Below, piece after piece: positions 1 through 5,073 of a stretch of DNA of 5,073 nucleotides. Numbering within the stretch: position 1 is the first letter of the stretch; each line of letters begins with the position of its first letter. The stretch lies in NCBI GenBank assembly GCA_023387655.1, contig JAEWHR010000222.1:1-5073 (forward strand), given 5' to 3'. This DNA comes from Bacillota bacterium. Lineage in GTDB: Bacteria > Bacillota > Clostridia > Lachnospirales > Lachnospiraceae. The notes under the pieces are model-generated. The model ran no database searches. It was not told where the DNA came from and was given only the letters and a program-made list of their open reading frames with translations. Both the position numbers and the translations under genes were made by a program.

Positions 1-218
1 AGATAGAGCACAGTTATTTAAAAACACTCCTTACTGGCATTCATGATGATGGTATTAGTTGGTGTTTCGGAGAATTTGGCGGTATTGGTGCTACTGTCTT
101 AAATGGTGATAAATACGATGCAGAGTATATCTGGGATGAAAAACGAAATTGGTATGTTGATGAACACTTACTAGAATTATTAAAAGAGTATCAATACCAA
201 ACAGCTGCTGATAAATAA
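1..218 (+). CDS. C-terminal fragment of an unidentified protein, possibly a glycoside hydrolase (5' end outside window)
   Basis: An open frame beginning at base 3 runs for 71 codons to a TAA at 216-218; the other two forward frames contain early stops. The fragment is rich in aromatic residues: it has GISWCFGEFGGIG near residues 18-30 and ends with YVDEHLLELLKEYQ before a short polar tail. The pattern of a Trp/Phe/Gly-rich strand followed by a final helix with LLELLK resembles the end of GH5-type (beta/alpha)8 glycoside hydrolases. That is inferred from a short piece and no catalytic residue can be assigned. The gene converges on the next gene and ends 62 bases before a shared hairpin. That it is a real coding end is fairly sure; the family is not. 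Confidence 0.6.
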   Translation, partial: IEHSYLKTLLTGIHDDGISWCFGEFGGIGATVLNGDKYDAEYIWDEKRNWYVDEHLLELLKEYQYQTAADK

Positions 219-226
219 GAATAAAA

Positions 227-256
227 TTGCGTTATGTTTTCTTTATAATGTATAAT
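227..256 (+). promoter_or_regulatory. Possible sigma-A-like promoter just upstream of a terminator hairpin
   Basis: TTGCGT at 227-232 and TATAAT at 251-256 are separated by 18 bases, with a second TATAAT at 244-249. Initiation would fall near 263, only about 18 bases before the hairpin at 281-338, and no forward gene follows. In AT-rich spacer DNA this match can easily arise by chance. If it is active, the product would be a short RNA of about 75 bases. Confidence 0.2.
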
Positions 257-280
257 TCAGTCTATATTACTATAGATAAT

Positions 281-338
281 AAAAACCTAGAAATGCAATC
301 AGGGCTTATTTTCGGCATGATAGCATCTCTAGGTTTTT
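281..338. terminator. Bidirectional Rho-independent terminator between convergent genes
   Basis: Bases 281-296 pair with 323-338 (one G-U pair), and after a one-base mismatch 298-301 pair with 318-321, giving about 20 pairs around a 16-base loop. The outer stem starts with AAAAACCTAG and ends with CTAGGTTTTTT, so both strands finish in a U-run. It serves the forward gene ending at 218 and the reverse gene ending at 370. Confidence 0.85.
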
Positions 339-369
339 TAGTTCTATGTTTTTAGTAAGTCTATAATTA

Positions 370-585
370 CTAGCGTATCTTTCCACCATGATAGAAACAT
401 TCAAAGACTAAGATATCCTCACAATAGATTTCTTCTTTTCCTTGAAACCATGGTAACTCACCAATTATATTATTGTGATAAACATATCTATCATTACGAT
501 AAATACTAGGCCCGCGGAAAGGAATTTCTTCTGTAGTGTGCAATAAAGCCTCTTTTAGAAAATCACCACTAAATAAATCACTCAC
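370..585 (-). CDS. Small DUF5680-like protein, apparently 5'-truncated or coupled to an upstream mini-ORF
   Basis: This 71-residue ORF starts with GTG at 585 and stops with TAG at 370-372. Residues 18-30 (TTEEIPFRGPSIY) and the later pattern of alternating aromatics, then G-x-E-x-I and YHGGKI at the C-terminus, resemble the small domain I know as DUF5680, whose function is unknown and which I recall as often lying C-terminal to a helix-turn-helix domain. There is no membrane segment or signal peptide, so it is probably cytoplasmic. The frame is closed by a TAG eight codons upstream of the GTG. The GTG has only a weak AAGAG ahead of it, whereas a good ribosome binding site precedes the overlapping ORF at 582-629. 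The visible protein may therefore be the larger part of a frameshifted gene. It lies about 130 bases downstream of the protease gene on the same strand. The coding call is likely; the family name is from memory of its pattern. Confidence 0.6.
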   Translation of the reverse strand: MSDLFSGDFLKEALLHTTEEIPFRGPSIYRNDRYVYHNNIIGELPWFQGKEEIYCEDILVFECFYHGGKIR

Positions 586-629
586 TTTTGCTCTTTTCTA
601 ATCATTTGTAAGATCTCTTTTAATTCCAT
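582..629 (-). CDS. 15-residue upstream ORF overlapping the DUF5680-like gene by GTGA
   Basis: The ORF begins with ATG at 629, encodes MELKEILQMIRKEQK and stops with TGA at 584-582. That stop overlaps the GTG start (585-583) of the next ORF, the arrangement of translationally coupled genes. It has the better ribosome binding site of the pair. The peptide reads like the first amphipathic helix of a protein, perhaps of an HTH domain, rather than a free peptide. One extra A in the AAAA run at 586-589 would join it in frame to the 71-residue ORF and give an 86-residue protein. I favour a broken or frameshifted single gene over a true leader peptide, but the sequence alone cannot decide. Confidence 0.5.
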   Translation of the reverse strand: MELKEILQMIRKEQK

Positions 630-634
630 CGTAT

Positions 635-641
635 CACCTCA
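635..641 (-). promoter_or_regulatory. Ribosome binding site for the ORF starting at 629
   Basis: The reverse strand reads TGAGGTG at 641-635, five bases before the ATG at 629. This is the only good Shine-Dalgarno sequence near the DUF5680-like gene, and it places the natural translation start at 629 rather than at the GTG at 585. Confidence 0.7.
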
Positions 642-689
642 GGATTATTATAAGAGAATATTCTACCTAACCCATAACCTATTCGTTGC

Positions 690-710
690 AAAACCGACAA
701 CCTAAGGTTG
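690..710 (-). terminator. Weak hairpin immediately after the protease gene
   Basis: CAACCT (698-703) and AGGTTG (705-710) form a short inverted repeat two bases past the stop codon, and on the reverse strand it is followed by TCGG and then TTTT (693-690). The stem is only about five pairs, so it may be inefficient and allow read-through into the DUF5680-like gene. Confidence 0.3.
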
Positions 711-712
711 CT

Positions 713-2518
713 TTATTTGCTTCTACTAATATAATACGGTATATTTGCTTTCTTAGGATTTATATTCATAAGTGTTAAATAATAAGTACCTGCTTCTAGT
801 TCATTGCTTATATAATAAACGTAATACTCCTCATAAAGCTCAGATTTACAGAGATATAAAATATCTTCCATTGCACTGTCCCAAATTGAAAACGTAAAAT
901 CTAGATAATCTGAAAGAAATTCTTTCGGTATTAAACAAACGATATTTACTTGAGATGGCTTTGAAATGGCGAGTTTATAATGATCTATGGTGTATTTTTG
1001 GGCATTTCCATTTATGATTTCACCATTCTTTAGTTCTTGACAATATTCTGGTGTTGCACTTATACTAACATCCTCTAAAATAATATCATTCAATCCATCA
1101 TCCATCTTATCTAACGGTTGAAACTGTTTTAAATACTCTTCATAGTAATCGTCAATGGATACTCCACCTTGAATGATCATGTAATTCAGTTCTTCTAATG
1201 CAATAGCAAAATGACCTTTCTCCAACAGCCATGTGTTGATTCCTATTACTTCACCATATTCATTTATTAATGGTCCACCACTATTCTCATTCGTAATTTC
1301 TGCATCGGTTTGTATATAGTGGATATCATCCATCTTCCGATTGGCATTTGTTACTATTCCAGTCGTGAATTTATCAGTAAGAGTACCTAAGAAGCTACCA
1401 AATGCATAAACACTTTCTCCAGGAGTTACGCCATGTTCATTCTTTTTTAAAGGTTCAATTACAACTGGAACACTTAATACTGCCAAATCTAGGCTTTTAT
1501 CCGCTGATAATATATACTTAACATCATAGGAACTTCCGTCTTTCAAGTAAACCTTGATACTTGTTGCTCCTTCGATTATATGATAATTTGTTACTACCTT
1601 CCCTGTTTCATAAAAAAATCCAGACCCAATGCCTGTATCTGTAACAATCAAGACCGTAGCATTGGAACATGTTTGAGATACTTCTTTTGCTGTTAGCGAC
1701 TTTGATGCTTTATTTGGATCTACTACTGTCACCTTAATTTCTGCTTTGCTTTTATCAGTGGAGGTAGTTAGTGTAATCGTTGAGGTTCCGACTTTCTTTG
1801 GTTTTATATGTAATACAAAGTAATTATCGGTTAGGTTATCGTCATGAGATAATTCTATGTTATTATTATCACTTTCATAGTAAATTGTCTCACTCTCGCC
1901 CCAATCATTCAAGTATATTGCTATCGATGTTTCCTCATAGCAAACAATTTGACGAGATGGTAGTTTAAAGCGACTTCCTCCCACCGTAACACTGCAATTA
2001 TAACTCTTCCCTGAAACTGTAGCCGTTATTTTAGCCGTTCCTTTGGATTTACCAATGATTAAACCATCTGCGGTTACTTCGGCTATACTATTTCTTGAAC
2101 TTTTCCAAGTGACTTTATTTTTTAAACCAATGATTTCTAACTTATCAGCCTCTCCGATTTCTAACTGTAACGTCTCCTTACTGATACTTGCTTCCTTCAC
2201 AGTAACTGTACAACTATATTTTTTACTGTTTACAGTTGCAGTAATTTTGGCAGTACCTTTACTCACTGCCTTAACTTTGCCACCCGTAGTTATTGTTGCT
2301 ACCTTTTTGTTGCTAGATACCCAAGTCACCTTGGCTTTGGTATTAATTACTTTTAATGTATAGGTCTCCCCCACATATAATGACAGCTTCTCTTTATTTA
2401 TCTTAACCGTTGTTGCTGCATACACAGCGTTCGCTTCCATACCAACGGATACTATTGGCGTTAAAAGAAATGCGAAAACGATAATCTGACGCAAGATCCA
2501 CCTTTTCATAGATTTCAT
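713..2518 (-). CDS. Secreted multi-domain protein: Big_2 Ig-like repeats plus HtrA/trypsin-like serine protease domain
   Basis: The protein has 601 residues. Residues 1-35 form a signal peptide: a basic start, the hydrophobic stretch IIVFAFLLTPIVSVG, and likely cleavage near VYA-A. Two Big_2 domains follow (about 37-108 and 110-180), both containing SKGTAKITATV, then a divergent Ig-like segment (about 185-267). Residues 280-455 are an S1C-type trypsin fold with His313 in TNYHII, Asp344 in SLDLAVL and Ser413 in NENSGGPL. Glu411 replaces the usual Gly of GNSGGP, the residue whose amide helps form the oxyanion hole, so activity may be altered. No PDZ domain is evident. Residues 480-601 look beta-rich and end in GTYYLTL, like PPC-type domains. 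There is no LPXTG motif or C-terminal membrane helix, so it is probably released or held by its Ig domains. AGGGGG at 2533-2528, nine bases upstream, supports the first Met over Met4. Its substrate is unknown. Confidence 0.9.
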   Translation of the reverse strand: MKSMKRWILRQIIVFAFLLTPIVSVGMEANAVYAATTVKINKEKLSLYVGETYTLKVINTKAKVTWVSSNKKVATITTGGKVKAVSKGTAKITATVNSKKYSCTVTVKEASISKETLQLEIGEADKLEIIGLKNKVTWKSSRNSIAEVTADGLIIGKSKGTAKITATVSGKSYNCSVTVGGSRFKLPSRQIVCYEETSIAIYLNDWGESETIYYESDNNNIELSHDDNLTDNYFVLHIKPKKVGTSTITLTTSTDKSKAEIKVTVVDPNKASKSLTAKEVSQTCSNATVLIVTDTGIGSGFFYETGKVVTNYHIIEGATSIKVYLKDGSSYDVKYILSADKSLDLAVLSVPVVIEPLKKNEHGVTPGESVYAFGSFLGTLTDKFTTGIVTNANRKMDDIHYIQTDAEITNENSGGPLINEYGEVIGINTWLLEKGHFAIALEELNYMIIQGGVSIDDYYEEYLKQFQPLDKMDDGLNDIILEDVSISATPEYCQELKNGEIINGNAQKYTIDHYKLAISKPSQVNIVCLIPKEFLSDYLDFTFSIWDSAMEDILYLCKSELYEEYYVYYISNELEAGTYYLTLMNINPKKANIPYYISRSK

Positions 2519-2610
2519 AAACCATATCCCCCTATTATTTATTTTCTCCTTATCGAAAGTATTGTATTCTATGCTAACTCATCATAGGCTAATACTTAAT
2601 TCATTCTATC
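2519..2610 (-). promoter_or_regulatory. Leader and probable promoter region of the protease gene
   Basis: On the reverse strand this spacer holds two overlapping -10-like hexamers, TAGAAT (2571-2566) and TACAAT (2566-2561), but no convincing -35 at 17-18 bases. AAGGAG at 2551-2546 is too far from the start to act as its ribosome binding site; AGGGGG at 2533-2528 is well placed. A promoter here is expected because the gene starts about 160 bases after the acetyltransferase stop, but the exact site is uncertain. Confidence 0.35.
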
Positions 2611-2690
2611 TTTTTTTCATTAAGATAGTTTTGCTCTCATTAAAATAGTTCTACTCTCATGAAGATAGCTTTGCTCTCATTAAAATAGTT
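2611..2690. repeat. 20-bp tandem repeat, four units, running through the acetyltransferase stop codon
   Basis: Read on the reverse strand, the units are 2690-2671 AACTATTTTAATGAGAGCAA, 2670-2651 AGCTATCTTCATGAGAGTAG, 2650-2631 identical to the first, and 2630-2611 AACTATCTTAATGAAAAAAA, a degenerate copy. The first unit contains the last codons and the TAA of the acetyltransferase gene. Units one and three being identical suggests a 40-bp step on top of the 20-bp period. At the far end CTATCTT (2606-2612) and AAGATAG (2622-2628) make an AT-only hairpin. No terminator with a GC-rich stem is visible here. Confidence 0.9.
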
Positions 2691-3225
2691 TGGTAATTGG
2701 TATAAACTCCTTGGGCTTATCAGGATGTTCCTCCAAAATTTTTTCCATCCAAATCATATCATACCAACGATTTAGTTTATATCCACACTTTGTAAAATGT
2801 GCCACAGTTTTATAACCAAGACGCTCATGAAAAGCAATACTCTCTGGATTTGGATATGCAATACAGGCGTTCATATTAATAACATTCTGCTTTTTTACAA
2901 TCTCCTCTAATTCTAAATATAACCTTTTACCAATACCGCTACCTCTTTGATTTTGTTTCATATATATTGTTGTTTCTACCGCCCAATCATAAGCAGCGCG
3001 CTCTTTAAAAGAAGATACATAGGCATACCCAACAATCTCACCGTCTTTGATCGCCACAAGGTATGGATATCGGGTCAAAATCTTTGCGATTCTGTTTCCA
3101 AATTCCTGAACCGTTGGCACCGTATATTCAAATGTTATGGCCGTCTCTCTTACATACGGTTCATAAATTTCAAGTAGCATTGGTGCATCTAAAGTTGTTG
3201 CCATACGAATAATTACGTCTTCCAT
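2680..3225 (-). CDS. GNAT-family N-acetyltransferase, phosphinothricin/methionine-sulfoximine acetyltransferase type
   Basis: This 181-residue cytoplasmic enzyme is predicted to transfer acetyl from acetyl-CoA to an amino group. Visible motifs are TFEYTVPT (31-38) at the N-terminal substrate loop, the family signature ERAAYDWAVETTIYM (75-89) with Glu84, the acetyl-CoA pyrophosphate loop QRGSGIGKR (93-101), NPESIAFHERLGY (126-138) and DMIWMEK (156-162). Length and order match the PAT/Bar/MddA group, which acetylates phosphinothricin, methionine sulfoximine or related amino acids; the actual substrate cannot be read from sequence. I chose the ATG at 3225 because GAAAGGAAA lies just upstream. 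A 12-codon extension to a GTG at 3261 has no ribosome binding site and precedes the conserved start of the fold. The gene ends TAA-TGA in frame, inside the 20-bp repeat. Confidence 0.88.
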   Translation of the reverse strand: MEDVIIRMATTLDAPMLLEIYEPYVRETAITFEYTVPTVQEFGNRIAKILTRYPYLVAIKDGEIVGYAYVSSFKERAAYDWAVETTIYMKQNQRGSGIGKRLYLELEEIVKKQNVINMNACIAYPNPESIAFHERLGYKTVAHFTKCGYKLNRWYDMIWMEKILEEHPDKPKEFIPITKLF

Positions 3226-3288
3226 TCTATATTTCCTTTCTGTCACCGCAAGAATTATCACATTTACTTACAGTTCTATCCTTCTCTT

Positions 3289-3318
3289 ATTATAGAATAA
3301 TTCTTATTATAATAGCAA
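3289..3318 (-). promoter_or_regulatory. Probable promoter of the acetyltransferase gene
   Basis: On the reverse strand TTGCTA (3318-3313) and TATAAT (3294-3289) are 18 bases apart, giving a start near 3282 and a leader of about 57 bases. A second TATAAT lies at 3311-3306 without a good -35. The spacer holds the 11-base palindrome AGAATAATTCT (3294-3304), touching the -10, which could be an operator or simply AT-rich chance. Confidence 0.55.
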
Positions 3319-3470
3319 TAGAAACCTTGGGAAAATTGTGGAAAGCGTGATTAATATTGTCCAAAACAATGAAAACTTATACTAAATTTAATCATTCGTG
3401 TTCTTTTCAACATTTCCAGACATTCTTATAAAATTTGTTATAAAAAATTCACACATCATACATAAATATT

Positions 3471-3479
3471 TGGTATAAT
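3471..3479 (+). promoter_or_regulatory. Extended -10 promoter of the foldase gene
   Basis: TGGTATAAT at 3471-3479 is a perfect TGn-TATAAT extended -10. The best -35 candidate, TTCACA at 3448-3453, is 20 bases away and weak, which is tolerated with an extended -10. The DNA at 3421-3450 is AT-rich and carries TTATAA twice (3426-3431 and 3438-3443). Transcription would start near 3486 and leave a leader of about 80 bases. Confidence 0.65.
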
Positions 3480-3486
3480 GACAAGT

Positions 3487-3506
3487 ACAAGTATTTCATA
3501 CCTTGT
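3487..3506 (+). promoter_or_regulatory. Small hairpin at the start of the foldase leader RNA
   Basis: ACAAG-TAT (3487-3494) pairs with ATA-C-CTTGT (3498-3506), with one bulged C and a three-base loop. It sits at the predicted 5' end of the mRNA, where such stems often protect against decay. I do not recognise a riboswitch class in 3487-3567. Confidence 0.3.
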
Positions 3507-3539
3507 CCCGATTCTTTAAATCAGAAGGGGAGTCCGTGT

Positions 3540-3566
3540 ATGAAGGGAAACATAAAGGGAGGATAA
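3540..3566 (+). CDS. 8-residue leader ORF (MKGNIKGG) directly before the foldase gene
   Basis: ATG at 3540 follows AGGGGAG (3526-3532) by seven bases, a good ribosome binding site. The ORF ends with TAA at 3564-3566, one base before the foldase ATG at 3568. Its codons AAG GGA GGA contain the foldase Shine-Dalgarno (3556-3562), so ribosomes reading the mini-ORF would cover and then release that site. This layout suits translational coupling or reinitiation. A short chance ORF in a purine-rich leader is the alternative. Confidence 0.4.
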   Translation: MKGNIKGG

Positions 3567-3567
3567 C

Positions 3568-4773
3568 ATGGAAAAAGAAAAAGAATCCGTAATGAGTATG
3601 AGCAAGGCAAGAAAGATAGCTCGAAAAAAAGAAATTGAACAAATGAAGAGAAATGCAATCATATCAAAGATTGTATCTATTTGTGTTGTTGTGGTATTGT
3701 GTGTTGGCTTAGTTTCCTATATTGGATACAGTATCTATCGTAGAGCAACTAAAGTGGTACCTAACAGTAACTTTAGTGCACAATTAGATGATAATGGTTT
3801 TATCAATGGTGTAGAAGCATCCTCATTACTTAACTTAGTTGATTATAAATCAATCAAAGTCCCACTATCTGAAGTAGAATATAGTGATGAAGCTGTAGCA
3901 AGTGATATAGAAGCCATAGTAGAAGCGAAAAAAATTCTTAATAAAGATACTGACGCTGCTATTAAAGAAGGTAATATTGTAAATATAGACTATGTTGGAA
4001 CTATTGATGGCGAGGAATTCGAAGGCGGTAATACCAATGAAAAAGGAACTGATTTAAAAATTGGATCTAAGAAATATATTGATGATTTCGAAGACCAGTT
4101 AATTGGACATAAAATTGGAGATGAGGTCACTGTAAATGCGACTTTCCCAGAGGACTATGACACAAAAGAGTTGGCTGGAAAAGAGGCAGAGTTTAAGGTT
4201 GTAATTAATGGAATTTATGATGTTCCTGAATTTACAGATGCCTTTGTAAAAGAGAACTTATCTGATTACGCATTGAATGTTGAAGGTTATAAGAAGTACG
4301 TAAAAGATACAAAATACGCTAGTAACTTATCTTCTTATATTGAGAAATATTTAGCAGATAATACTACTGTAACAAGCTATCCAGAAAAGTATGTAAAACA
4401 ATTAAAGAGCCTTATGAAATTTGAAGCTCAAAGCTACTATGAAGCCATGAATCAGTATTACCTTGAAAATCTCGGTGTACAAGCCTATAGAAACTTTAAT
4501 GAATTTACAGGAATGACTGAATCAAAATACGATAAATCCTTAACGGAACAGGCACAAGAGCAAGCAAAAGCTGATTTAATCTATCAGGCTATTCTTGAAA
4601 AAGAAGGCGTCTCTGTATCAGAAGACGATTATGTTGCTTATTTAGAAACTAAAGGTCAGACAAAAGAAGATTTTGATAATGAAGTTGAAACCTATGGTAA
4701 AGGTTATGTACTTCAGAAAATGGTTAAGATAAAAGCTCTTGAATTAGTGAGTGGTATGGTAACCGTAGAATAA
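3568..4773 (+). CDS. Membrane-anchored trigger-factor-like FKBP-type peptidyl-prolyl isomerase
   Basis: The protein has 401 residues. A basic N-terminus (SKARKIARKKEIEQMKR, 12-28) precedes one hydrophobic helix (about 30-55), so the rest should lie outside the membrane. The FKBP domain (about 132-217) shows NIDYVGTIDGEEFEGG, IDDFEDQLIGHKIGDEV and TFPEDYDTKELAGKEAEF, the pattern found in trigger factor. Residues 220-395 are helical and charged like the trigger-factor C-terminal chaperone arms. The ribosome-docking N-terminal domain of cytosolic trigger factor is absent and replaced by the anchor. It probably folds exported proteins at the membrane surface, a role like that of PrsA but without a lipobox. 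At the FKBP loop IPGFEDQ of trigger factors this protein has IDDFEDQ, so isomerase activity is not certain. AGGGAGG at 3556-3562 fixes the start. The gene ends with tandem TAA codons, then a strong hairpin. Confidence 0.88.
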   Translation: MEKEKESVMSMSKARKIARKKEIEQMKRNAIISKIVSICVVVVLCVGLVSYIGYSIYRRATKVVPNSNFSAQLDDNGFINGVEASSLLNLVDYKSIKVPLSEVEYSDEAVASDIEAIVEAKKILNKDTDAAIKEGNIVNIDYVGTIDGEEFEGGNTNEKGTDLKIGSKKYIDDFEDQLIGHKIGDEVTVNATFPEDYDTKELAGKEAEFKVVINGIYDVPEFTDAFVKENLSDYALNVEGYKKYVKDTKYASNLSSYIEKYLADNTTVTSYPEKYVKQLKSLMKFEAQSYYEAMNQYYLENLGVQAYRNFNEFTGMTESKYDKSLTEQAQEQAKADLIYQAILEKEGVSVSEDDYVAYLETKGQTKEDFDNEVETYGKGYVLQKMVKIKALELVSGMVTVE

Positions 4774-4790
4774 TAAAATATTTTTGTATA

Positions 4791-4832
4791 AAATAGAGCT
4801 GTAACACTATTTCTTAGTGTACAGCTCTATTT
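4791..4832. terminator. Strong hairpin terminator after the foldase gene, probably bidirectional
   Basis: AAATAGAGCTGTA (4791-4803) pairs with TACAGCTCTATTT (4820-4832) and CACT (4805-4808) with AGTG (4816-4819), leaving one bulged A and a seven-base loop, 17 pairs in all. U-rich sequence follows on the forward strand (ATTTCTTAT) and on the reverse strand (CTATTTTATAC). It begins 17 bases after the foldase stop and also faces the converging kinase gene. Confidence 0.85.
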
Positions 4833-4933
4833 CTTATAATGATTGCAGACCGCGCCAGAAATCGAGAAAGTAGAACTCTATTTGCAATTAGTCAAACGCC
4901 AATCCCCAATAGCCTTTGCATTCCGGCGTATGA
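4833..4933. other. Gene-free spacer with a possible weak hairpin
   Basis: This stretch separates the convergent foldase and kinase genes and holds no supported ORF. ACGCC (4896-4900) and GGCGT (4925-4929), extended by AAT/ATT past a CC bulge, could form a hairpin just after the kinase stop. The loop is large and there is no U-run, so it is a poor terminator. The segment around 4846-4866 is richer in G and C than its surroundings. Confidence 0.3.
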
Positions 4934-5073
4934 CTACTCCTTTAACATCGCTGCTCCAATAATTCCAGCATCGTTATGAAGCGTCGCTATCATGATTTTT
5001 GTTTGATTCGCAGAATTTCTTGTATATACCTGCTTATCTATCAACTCTTTCAAAGGATTTAAAAACATATCTC
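4934..5073 (-). CDS. C-terminal end of a ROK-family sugar kinase, probably glucokinase (5' part outside window)
   Basis: Reverse-strand codons from 5071 down to a TAG at 4936-4934 give 45 residues. They begin DMFLNPLKELIDK and end with IMIATLHNDAGIIGAAMLKE. The segment ATLHNDAGIIGAA matches the conserved C-terminus of ROK kinases (commonly ALGNDAGIIGAA), in which the final helix packs against the nucleotide-binding domain. ROK glucokinases phosphorylate glucose at C6 using ATP in the cytoplasm. The diagnostic ATP-binding and zinc-binding motifs are upstream, outside the window, so a ROK repressor or a kinase for another sugar cannot be excluded. The usual Gly before Asn is His here (LHND), a mild variation. 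The gene converges on the foldase gene. Confidence 0.82.
   Translation of the reverse strand, partial: DMFLNPLKELIDKQVYTRNSANQTKIMIATLHNDAGIIGAAMLKE

Noticed and set aside
30..65. The foldase Cys45 as a lipobox (location given for protein 3568-4773 is residues 42-45, not these bases)
   Set aside because: The residues before Cys45 are VVL, with Leu where a small residue is required, and the Cys lies in the middle of the hydrophobic helix.
1780..1968. A 62-codon forward ORF inside the protease gene
   Set aside because: It is fully contained antisense to a well-supported coding region, and its sequence shows no domain pattern.
2043..2363. A 106-codon forward ORF inside the protease gene
   Set aside because: It is antisense to the Big_2 region, and its hydrophobic composition is what results from reading Lys/Thr/Val-rich repeats backwards. 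No convincing ribosome binding site was seen.
2611..2690. The tandem repeat as a CRISPR array
   Set aside because: Units abut one another with no spacers, the period is 20 bases, and no cas genes are present.
2947..3177. A 76-codon forward ORF inside the acetyltransferase gene
   Set aside because: It is antisense to the conserved GNAT motifs, so it is a shadow frame.
3226..3261. Extended acetyltransferase start at a GTG (3261)
   Set aside because: There is no ribosome binding site before the GTG, whereas GAAAGGAAA precedes the ATG at 3225, where the GNAT fold normally begins.
3487..3567. A riboswitch in the foldase leader
   Set aside because: Only one small hairpin and a mini-ORF are visible; no conserved aptamer core or terminator/antiterminator pair was recognised.

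Overview
The window looks like a chromosomal segment from a low-GC Gram-positive anaerobe of the Clostridia, most likely Lachnospiraceae. The reasons are AT-rich spacers, strong AGGAGG-like ribosome binding sites, a secreted protein with clostridial-type Big_2 repeats, a membrane-anchored trigger-factor-like foldase and a ROK sugar kinase. The resemblance to Lachnoclostridium phytofermentans is an impression, not a search result. I see no phage, transposon, CRISPR or defence genes, and no tRNA or rRNA.

Layout. Positions 1-218 (+) are the 3' end of a gene, possibly a glycoside hydrolase. It converges on a small DUF5680-like gene (370-585, -), and a long hairpin at 281-338 lies between them and can serve both strands. 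The DUF5680-like gene is preceded by a 15-codon ORF (582-629, -) that carries the good ribosome binding site and ends in a GTGA overlap. This is either translational coupling or one gene split by a single-base frameshift. Next is a large secreted protein (713-2518, -) with a signal peptide, Big_2-type Ig domains, an HtrA/trypsin-like protease domain and a C-terminal beta-rich domain. Its catalytic Ser motif has Glu where Gly is expected. A GNAT acetyltransferase of the phosphinothricin/methionine-sulfoximine type (2680-3225, -) follows, and its 3' end runs into a 20-bp tandem repeat (2611-2690).

An AT-rich divergent promoter region of about 340 bases (3226-3567) drives the acetyltransferase leftward and, rightward, a membrane-anchored extracytoplasmic foldase (3568-4773, +). 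The foldase has an FKBP domain and a trigger-factor-like C-terminal region, and an 8-codon leader ORF sits directly in front of it. A long hairpin (4791-4832) ends that gene and faces the converging ROK-family kinase, of which only the C-terminal 45 residues (4934-5073, -) are present.

The genes do not form an obvious pathway. The foldase and the secreted protease both act outside the membrane and could be linked through export quality control, but their separate promoters and opposite strands give no direct support. The window is mostly ordinary. The points most worth a second look are the split DUF5680-like gene, the altered protease active site, the repeat spanning a stop codon and the two short upstream ORFs.
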